Source: Serripes groenlandicus (Eukaryota > Mollusca > Bivalvia > Cardiida > Cardiidae). From it: 64,000 bases of DNA. Shown one piece after another: positions 55,901 to 64,000 of this stretch (the stretch's first letter is position 1; each line of letters starts with the position of its first letter). The translations under genes and the position numbers were made by a program. The notes beneath the pieces were generated by a model, which saw only the letters and a list, made by a program, of their open reading frames with translations, made no database searches and was not told the DNA's origin. Where the stretch lies: positions 1-64,000 of the forward strand of contig JASEVX010000133.1 of assembly GCA_031761405.1 (NCBI GenBank), written 5' to 3'.

Positions 55901-56387
55901 GTCTAAAAAGCAGTGAATCCAGCGTGGGTATATTTGATATATTTCAACCACACTGGCTAATTGATAATTAAGGTATGACCCATGATTCCACTATGAAAGT
56001 GTCGGTTTGTATGAATGAACGGTCAGAAAAAATATTCATTTCCCCTTAAATCGGTCAGGACTTCATTTCTAGGTCGGTCGGACCTTTGGAAAACTCAAGT
56101 GATCACAATGTTTATAAGGTGTTGTTTCATGGACTCTTCACAAGAACGCGATCGGTTATCGCCGAGGCTAATGCTCAATTAAATAGGGAAATCTAAAAAA
56201 GAAAACAGATTGTTCCCGTATAGAATAGTTTGTCCCTTAAAAAGTAACAACAGAAATAAAATAGTTATCAGTAAATATGTAATGTGCAAATATGACTTTT
56301 AATTTAGTAAAAGTTGCCTTTTTACAAGACATATACCTGATTATAGCAAGATATGCCGTGAAGTCATATGTAAACTACTTATCTATA

Positions 56388-56485
56388 GGGTACCGCATTG
56401 GTAGTGTAGTGGTAGAGCGTCCATTTCAGATGCGAGAGGTCGCGGGTTCGATACCAGGCCGGAACATACCAAAGATTATACCGAG
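56388..56485 (+). repeat. SINE family B tRNA-like head only
   Basis: 'gggtaccgcattggtagtgt' + 'agtggtagagcgtcc' (box A) and 'ggtcgcgggttcgataccag' (box B), then 'cataccaaaga'. It lacks an acceptor-stem pairing and occurs as a repeat head elsewhere, so it is not a tRNA gene. Confidence 0.72.
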
Positions 56486-56639
56486 TTATTACACCACTTG
56501 TTTATTTGATACTGAAACATTACACATGCAGTACTATTGGTATCGCTTATTTAATTTGTATTACGTTATATTATTTTGGTTTGTTTATTTCTATTCGAAA
56601 ATGCACTTCCATGCATACCGAGCATTTGCAAACTATCCT

Positions 56640-56985
56640 TAAAGATTCAGGGAACTTTAATGCTTTCCCACTTTTAGACGCAGCTGAATGCATTGAATCA
56701 CATTGTGGCAAAAGATAAAATTGCTATTAATGGTCAAATTCTTTTAACTATATTTGATACTTATACTTTCATTGATAGATAATGTGCGAAGATGCTATTT
56801 TAAGTCGTCTGAAACATAGTTGTTGTATCCGGGAAAGGGTTTAAAAAGGGGAAGAGGGATCCAACTGATTTACCTTTGTCTATTATGTTTAACTCTATCT
56901 GATATTGTCTTTATTACCTAATGTATGGATATGTTTTCAAAGCCATCCGCTGCAGACTTGTTGTTTGTGGGAAAAGGTTAAAACA
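56640..56985. repeat. Decayed MITE family 1 copies
   Basis: 56,656-56,851 ('cacattgtggcaaaagataa', 'ccgggaaagggtt') and a right-end piece at 56,935-56,985 ('ttcaaagccatccgctgcag', 'gggaaaaggttaaa'). Confidence 0.5.
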
Positions 56986-57169
56986 AAAGGGGAAAAACAA
57001 CTTCAAATGCAAAACAACACAATTCTCTCTGGTGGTCGGCATTACTTTGTTGACAAGGAAGAGTTATCAGGGGATTTTGTTATCGGCTGCACACAACTTC
57101 ACACATGCAGTTTTGTTTAACCCATTGCAAAGGTTACCGATATTATCACTACCTTGATGCGTTCCTGCG

Positions 57170-58210
57170 GCGTGTAGGGTATAATCGATTGAAGAACGTA
57201 TTGTATACTTATCGAATCCCACGTTGACAATTTATGGACATGTAAATATGTACCGAGATAATAAAAGTATTGGGCTTTAATTTTCGCGTAAGGCAGGATA
57301 AGTGTTGCACCGAGATTATTGTTCTTTTTTAATACCGATTTTATTGTCAAGATTGATTGATGTATTTGGTATGACCGAACTGCCATACCCATAGGAATTG
57401 GGTGCTGAAGGCTATTTTGTTGATACGACAGCTATTTGATCTTGACACACACATATTCAACATGTGCCATTTTACCCCGGGTTCTGTTAAACTTTGACCC
57501 AAAGGCAGTGTCAATGTGTCAAAGTTGTTCAACAATGCAGTATACGTTTAATTTTTTATATGAATGATTTATATGCTTAATTTAAATCATTGTATGTAAA
57601 TAATTATCTCTGATTTGTAGCCATGTCAATGGAAGTGCTGTTAACATATTTATATTCTCAATATTTGAAAAACTTTGAAAACATGTAACACTCTGCCACG
57701 GTCTCCCCTAAACGTTTTACAGATGAAGTGCATGTTTTTTTTATACAGTTGTACATGCAGGTATATTTTTGTCGTTAATCTTAAGCGTCATATTTAACTG
57801 CCACATTTTGCTAACGCGTGATGTTCTATGATCCACCTAGGTAAATGACGTGGTCAGCTTGAAACAGAAGATTACAGAAACGTTGTAACTGTCTCAGTCT
57901 TCTTCCAAAGAATGCATTGAGTGTTTCAGGTGGAAAGCGGTAATGATGCACCGGTGGACGGTAAACACCCATGTACTACAGAGTACGCAAATTCCCAGCT
58001 AAACCGTGGCTCCCGTATATGTACAAATGACGAATGTACATAATGACTCTTTTCGCAAGGCGTGCGCGGCTTATCATTTTGGCATGTTTAATTTCGGTCA
58101 AACCTGTTAAAGCATATAATATAACATTCTTGTTACAAAGGAATTCCAACTTTAAAGGCAACTGATGTTCTAAAAACTAAATTTGATTAATCCACTCCGT
58201 TAGTGTTTAG
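57170..58210. other. Non-genic interval
   Basis: A short SINE B piece ('gattgattgatgtatttggt' + 'atgaccgaac') lies at ~57,350. Otherwise nothing is recognised. Confidence 0.35.
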
Positions 58211-58217
58211 TATTTAA

Positions 58218-58440
58218 AGTGATTGATTGATTGGGGTTTAGCGCCGTTTTTAACAATTTCTCAGTCATATCACGGCGGCCAGTTCACCTACTCATGTGTT
58301 TCCCGGTTTTCTCACACCAGTACTCCATAAACAATCTTCCCAAGCAACTGGCTACTTTTCCACATAGACTTAGCCCGTTGGTGGAATACGAATGACGCAT
58401 GTCGCAACGACTTCCGTCGGATTTAAATTTAAAGTGTATA
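58218..58440 (-). repeat. SINE, head family A, 5' truncated
   Basis: 'gattgattgattggggttta', 'atatcacggcggccagttca', 'caagcaactggctacttttc' and 'gttggtggaatacgaatgac', then an abrupt end in unrelated sequence. Confidence 0.82.
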
Positions 58441-58668
58441 GTTTGAAATTCAAAAAGGATCATACCTAAATTGCGTTGAATTAATTTATCACGATACATA
58501 CGGAATAGTGTGTGGTTTTTTTCACATAGACTTAGCCCATTGGTGGAAGACGAATGACTTTTGTCAAACGTCGGATTTAAATTAAAAGTGTTTAGTTTGA
58601 AAGTCAAAAAGGATCATACCTAAATTGCGTTGAATTAATTTATCACGATACATACGGAATAGTGTGGA
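58360..58668 (+). repeat. Tandem duplication of ~155 bp across a SINE end
   Basis: 'cacatagacttagcccgttg' to 'cacgatacatacggaatagtgtg' (58,360-58,515) is repeated at ~58,524-58,665. Each copy contains the SINE end plus the same flank ('aaaaaggatcatacctaaat'). Confidence 0.85.
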
Positions 58669-58679
58669 TCACACTAAAA

Positions 58680-59860
58680 CGTACGTCCACTCCAAATTTG
58701 AATAACCATTTTCTTTTAAATTAAACTTGCAGGCAATACCTAATAATCTAGACCTCGGTACAAGAAAGAAATAGCAATGCAAGCCGAGTATCTACTCTAC
58801 AGTTCGAAGGAAATCTATGAAGTAAGTAGACTTTCTTGATAACAAATCAAGTCATGTATATCTTCCCAACATATTACGTGGGAAAATAGACAAACAAAAA
58901 TGTATTTCGGTTTTTCCCTTAATGATATTTAACTAAAAGTCAGCTGTGGGCCATGTCTAGTCAAAAAGTAGGTCACTAAGCGCATTGTTAATACTTCAGA
59001 GGCCCCATTGTTTGTTGCAACACTAGGTGACTATACCAAGTGTAATACAATTAATTTGGACACTCGGGAGAACACATATTTAAATGTTTGTCTCGATGAC
59101 ATCTAAGCTAGTTTAAAATATGGTCACATCGAGTCGAAAACTAGGTCACAAAGCTTAATTCATGAAAACAATTGTAGACACTCCAGAGACCATGTTTTTG
59201 ATATGAGATAACACTTTGTAAGATTGTTTATCTTGATGATACAATGTACATGTATCTAGCTTACTGTTAAATGTGTGTCACATCGGATGAAAACTAGACC
59301 AATATACAACATTTAAGAAAACATGTTGTAGAAACTATAGGCCGCATGTTTTAATCTAGATTGGTGAAACTTTTTTCTCGTTATAATCTAGATAAACTCG
59401 AAATGTGAGTCCAGTCTAGTCAAGCACTAGATCACTAGATCAAATGTTAGTACTCTGCAGGCCGCATTTAGAATTGAGCATGCTGAAACTTTATCTTTGT
59501 ATTTATGATATCTACCGTAATTTTAATTATGAAGCATGTCTTCTAAACAACTAGGTCACTATGCTATATTTAGGGAAACATTGTGGATATTCTCGAGGCC
59601 AAATTGTTGAGGTAAGAATGATGAAACATTGTCCTGATGTTTGTCTTAATGATAGCTACGCAACGTTTGATAAGGGATATCTCATTTCAAAAATAGGTGC
59701 CTTAGGCTTAATTTGTGAAAATATTAAGTTAAAGTACAGCGGTAGGAGGTTATTCTGTAAATATTGTTAAAATCGATAATAACTGGCACTATTATAGATG
59801 CGGCGCTCGTAATGAGGCTTTCCTTTTTACAGAAAAGATTCGTTATTAAATCAACATTAA
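58680..59860. other. Non-genic interval with weak internal repetition
   Basis: Phrases such as 'aactaggtcacaaagc', 'agtcaagcactagatcacta' and 'aacaactaggtcactatgct' recur about every 150-200 bases. This suggests an old array of the Helitron-like subrepeat type ('...gtgacctag...'). Confidence 0.35.
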
Positions 59861-59864
59861 TTTG

Positions 59865-60050
59865 TTTTATCAGGTATTACGCCATTTCTAGCTATATGTC
59901 GACAGTTCACTTATTCATGATACCTGGGTAAACTTCCTAATACTAGGCTAGGAAATGTGAATTGTCCTAGGGTACTCCATCATGTCCGTCGCGACTTTTG
60001 ATCGAACCAGGGAAGCTTGGTTCAAATTCCACGACGCTAACTACTAGCCA
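59865..60050 (-). repeat. SINE, head family C
   Basis: 'gtattacgccatttctagct', 'gatacctgggtaaacttcct', 'agggtactccatcatgtccg' and 'gcttggttcaaattccacga' + 'cgctaac' in minus-strand order, with the head complete. Confidence 0.8.
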
Positions 60051-61424
60051 CGACGGATTTCCAAAATATGTATTGAAGTTCGATTATAAAATGTTTGTCA
60101 GTAATGAGCAGTTTTTCCATTTAAAAGAATGATTTAAGAGAGGTGTGCTGTAGAGTTGTCAAAACTCGTCTATACATGGGAAAGTGATTAAATGCGGTTT
60201 TCGTAGAAATGGAAATCGGCTAATTTTACCTGCTAAAAATATCATGTTCAAAATGAGATAAGAAAACAAATCAATTCAACGTTGTCTTTGTCATTGTGAT
60301 ATATTAAATAATGTTGGAAGAAGGAGAAATCTATCATAATATCAAGTTGTATTTTTGTCACAATGTTTTCAATAAGTTTCAATAATTGAGCTTCCCCTTA
60401 TACATGTATTCCATATATTTGTATATATACTTTGAAAAACTACTCTTTAATATTTATTGTATGTGAAAAGGGATAAGTAAGTGCATTAATATATTTTTAT
60501 TGTATACTTTGATATTTTTCCTTCATTTTTTTCATTTGATAAACGGATGCAATATCAGTCCATATTGCACGCATTGGTATTGCACTGATATCCTGTTCAC
60601 GTGCTGCTAAGGACAAAATTATTACCATACAGTAACGTAGCAGCGCTCCCATCCAAACTTTGATGAGTTTAGAGACCAGCTAACAATGTTTGGTACATCC
60701 TTTGTACATGGTACTCTATGATAAATCGATAGACGTACACAAACCCAATCTGGTATTTTCATAGCCCTGTCCATGTGTGTAAACTGTATATATACATAGA
60801 TAGTTTCTGATGTAATATTGTGACGTGTATTTCAATGACATCGGTATCTGTAGACTGTACACAGTTTGATATGTACGCTATAGGCCTAGTTGTTTTTGAT
60901 AGTCGTTGTAGATATATATATAAGTGTATCTCAATGACACATGACGAACAAAATCAAGTGAGATTTAATAAATACTATGATGAATGTGCAAATGATTGTT
61001 TCGAAGGTAGATCTTCTGATTACTTTCTACATTTTCCGATGTGAAGTTTATCAACGCAAAATAGAAGATATGTTTTCGCTTTACTAAACATACTGATGTC
61101 AAAAGGGACATCTAAATTGTAATAAAGAACACAAATACCCAGGTGTAAATACCAGACTAAGATAAAACACGAGTTCTTAATGAAAAACTGTTTGTTGGAA
61201 AAATCGTTACACATCATTTTGTCGACAATTCAATTTCGAGTCGAAACTAAATAGGGAACAAGAATGGCGGTTCGTAAATTTATATTTTCCAGGACACTAG
61301 CAACCATCGAACAGGATAATAAATTTCAAAACAATTGATTGTTTTCTAAATGTATGCTCGAAGTGTTTAAAACGCACAACAAGTCAAATTTTTAAATAGC
61401 AAATATAAAAATGATACAATAAAA

Positions 61425-61559
61425 AGGTTATTGCATTAATATGGAAACCTATTGTGTTGGGACTCGTTCCTTCTGTGGAGTTCTGCCCTCGCAAGCTCCG
61501 GCAACTAAGTCGAACGAACTCGGCCAACACAATATTGTCCCATATTGATGCAATAACCT
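61425..61559. mobile_element. 135-bp MITE with inverted termini AGGTTATTGCATTAATATGG
   Basis: The left terminus plus inner 'cctattgtgttgg' is mirrored at the right by 'ccaacacaatattgt' and 'catattgatgcaataacct'. The centre is GC-richer ('gccctcgcaagctccggc'). Confidence 0.85.
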
Positions 61560-61675
61560 ATAATATTTTGTTTTTAGTGATTTTAAAACGTATTACTATC
61601 ATTGAGTTCTTCGTTTCATAGACAAAGTTATAATAGTAGTAGTAGTTGATTAGGCAGTAGTAACAGAGGTCAGTT

Positions 61676-62043
61676 TTACTTCTTGAAGCCTTTTTTCTTT
61701 TTCTTCTTTGCGTCCACGCCTGTCAACACTGTCATCCCGGACACATCGATGAAGGACGCCGTCTTCTTCATCATCCATCGTATCGTACAAAAGATCTCTT
61801 CAATCTTTTCTCTTGAGTTTGTGCGGCTCACGATGGTGTCTTCTCAAACAAATGTTTTACCTGCAGCGGAGTAAAAGGCTTTGACATATATTCTGATGAT
61901 GTTTTCCTTACCGAGTCTAGTTCCTCCTTAATCTTCACTCCACCACCGAACCAACTACTCCCCCATCTTATATTTCCCGGACCGAATAACTCCGGGAAAA
62001 AAGTCGTGTTAAGGTTAGTCCAACATTCCCTATGCCGATGGAA
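61676..62043 (-). pseudogene. Frameshifted gene fragment of unknown family
   Basis: The minus strand reads HRECWTNLNTTFFPELFGP, then SSWFGGGVKIKEELDSVRKT, SSEYMSKPFTPLQVKHLFEK and TPS, where it meets a TGA (61,828-61,830). One frame over it continues TIVSRTNSREKIEEIFCTIR, WMMKKTASFIDVSGMTVLTG and VDAKKKKKKGFKK, then TAA. The composition and the frame switch suggest a real coding sequence broken by one indel. The lysine-rich C-terminus is notable. I cannot name the family. No poly(A) is seen, so it may be a gene fragment instead of a processed copy. Confidence 0.45.
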
Positions 62044-62157
62044 TCATCCCTTAGCTTCCGAAGTCACATTCTGTTTTGTATTAGCCTTTTTAAATAGGTT
62101 GTAAACAGTTAAGTAGCTAGGACCATGATGTGACCATTGTACAGGACAGTGATCTAT

Positions 62158-62348
62158 GAATTGATTGATTGATTGATTGGGGTTTAACGCCATTTTTAAC
62201 CATTTCTCAGTTATATCACGGCGGCCAGTTCTCCTACTCATGCATTTCCTGGGTTTCTCACACCAGTACTCCACACAATAATCTTCCCAAGCAACTGGCT
62301 GCTTTTCCACATAGACTAAGCCCATTGGTGGAAGACGAATGACGCCAT
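62158..62348 (-). repeat. SINE, head family A, 5' truncated
   Basis: 'gattgattgattgattgggg', 'atatcacggcggccagttct', 'caagcaactggctgcttttc' and 'ggtggaagacgaatgacgcc'. It is very similar to the 58,218 copy and truncated at almost the same point. Confidence 0.85.
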
Positions 62349-62784
62349 CTATGAATTGAAAATGAAATGTAAATATAGTTCAGAACGGCAGTTTTTTTAA
62401 AAATCATTTATTTTAAGTCACTCTTTTACACGATGTTTAATGATGCACAGTTAATAAAAATGCGCTTGTTTTTCAGGAATTATCTTTATACATATAATAT
62501 TGTCACGCTGATTAACCAACCTACTTTTGAGATATACCACTCTTTAATACGGATTAAGATAAAGTGGCTGTTTATTACAACACATGTCAACCCTTTACCC
62601 AGACTTTCTGTAGATGACTTTCAACTGTATTTCAGTTAGATCATGGTATTGTATTGTTAAGTTCCCAATCCTCACGATTTTATTTACCCTGACACGATAA
62701 CATATATTTTACCGAATCTATTAGCGCGTAGGATGGAACCCATTAATACGTTTTTTAAAGTGTTTGGTATGCCGGGAAACTATT

Positions 62785-63225
62785 TTGCCCTTTTACCACA
62801 TACAGATGCTGTCGACGCCTCTACAGCAGATGACTTATGAAAACATTGTGACAAAATGTAAAATTTCTCATGTTTCAACTTTATTCAATATTGATTCATT
62901 CATTAGGGCTTAACGCGGTTTTCAACTATTGTTCAGTATATCACGCGTGCCGGTTCACGTACTTAAGCTACCAGTTCTACTTACAACATACATCAAAAGT
63001 AGCTGGCTGCTTTTCCAAATTGACTGTTAGCCCATTGGTGAAACACGAGTGACGTTTCGTCAAACTTCGAAAATGTTGGCGGAGCTGGTATTCGAACTCA
63101 TAACCCTTGGATTTACAGCCTGTGTCGCTACCGACTGAGTTATCGGGGCTCAATAATTAAGCTTCTATTTATTGTAATATCACGAAGTTTTGCGTAGATA
63201 TTTTATATGTCGTCTGCTGCATACA
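62785..63225. repeat. MITE family 1 half interrupted by a family A SINE
   Basis: 62,785-62,880 is a family 1 left half ('cttttaccacatacagatgc', 'aaaacattgtgacaaaatg'). 62,898-63,150 is a minus-strand family A SINE with a complete head ('tgtcgctaccgactgagtta'). A possible family 1 right piece ('tatgtcgtctgctgcata') follows at 63,207. Confidence 0.6.
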
Positions 63226-63229
63226 TGTA

Positions 63230-64000
63230 TATCAAGTATACATATTCATTGAGCGGGGTGGGGCGATCACGCACCGGTTTATGATGTAACTTGGATCTGT
63301 TTACGATAGTCGACGTATCAGATGGCAATTTTAAGATACACCAGCTTTTTCCATGATGTTTTATTTTACTGTATGCATATCTAAACGAAGTCAACTATGC
63401 ACAGGTACAACATATTACCTATAAATGAGGCGTGTTAGGGGATATTGATGCCAATTCGAACAGTATAGTGTATATACACCAGCAACCTGTTGCAACCTGT
63501 TATACAGTCATAAATGGCAAAAACACAACATTAACAGAAAAGTGTCAAATCAACAATACCCAAAGTCACTAGACACTACTAAAAGATGAGGATATTATGA
63601 GCTTGTGCATGTCACAAGTTAAAAGTTGGCTTTTGTGCAAAGTTTAGATCCAGAACAGGGATGCACACAGCTCATATATAACTTACAAGATTGTTAGACG
63701 AAACTGTCAACTTTTATAGATTCTGATTAAACTGACCAGGTTCACAAGACAATCTGAACATACACTTAAAATAGCTTGTTCCTTTTCTCATACACTCGCT
63801 CTGAACTAGTGTGCACCGGTTGTTTTGTGCATGTTTTATTTGTTCTTGCCTGCGCAGGATTTAATTAATCGCATTACAGTAAGAAAAGCTTAACGCCGAT
63901 GTTCGAGGCTTATGATACAGGCATATATTGGTAAACGTAAATAAATATAAACCAGAAACAGGACCTATATTTTGCTCCGATACAATTAGTTTAAACATGC
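63230..64000. other. Non-genic interval
   Basis: No supported feature to the end of the window. Confidence 0.4.

Noticed and set aside
56388..56485. Candidate tRNA gene with box A and box B
   Set aside because: The same head occurs in many SINE copies here, and no acceptor-stem pairing is visible.

Overview
This looks like animal nuclear DNA, most likely from a bivalve mollusc. It has one intron-rich gene with GT-AG introns, an AT-rich background, and very dense small repeats: several tRNA-derived SINE families, TTAA-flanked and other palindromic MITEs, LINE tails and Helitron-like ends. Several of these repeats (the 'gagggccatgatggcc' type and the 'aaaaccaacatt' palindromic type) resemble ones I associate with bivalve genomes. 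That assignment rests on recollection, not on a search.

Region 1, 80-19,319 (+): one complete cytochrome P450 of the CYP4 family. I assembled it from 12 exons with consistent phases. It encodes 498 residues and carries every P450 hallmark: N-terminal anchor, proline hinge, I-helix, ExxR, PERF and the Cys heme loop. Its introns are full of mobile-element debris, including two TTAA-type MITE families, inverted SINEs on either side of exon 2, a LINE reverse-transcriptase tail in intron 2, a 74-bp minisatellite in intron 8 and a 36-bp minisatellite in intron 11.

Region 2, 19.3-39 kb: no convincing host gene. It holds SINEs, MITEs, a 285-bp direct repeat, Helitron-like ends near 26.5 and 31.9 kb, LINE tails and a 30-base G tract.

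Region 3, 39.2-44.7 kb: a 29-bp satellite, then a tandem array of 640-750-bp units. On the minus strand several units carry the same exon-like segment with splice acceptor and donor. Two copies are still open in the same phase. A (CTA)n microsatellite ends the array.

Region 4, 46-48 kb: a cluster of long near-perfect inverted repeats, including a perfect 69-bp palindrome that is a terminal-repeat-only version of an element in CYP4 intron 1.

Region 5, 48-64 kb: a non-autonomous hAT-like element of 924 bp with an exact 8-bp target duplication, old diverged segmental duplications, more SINEs, a small MITE and a frameshifted gene fragment near 61.7-62.0 kb.

Only the CYP4 gene is a confident functional protein-coding gene. 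Everything else is mobile, repetitive or unassigned.
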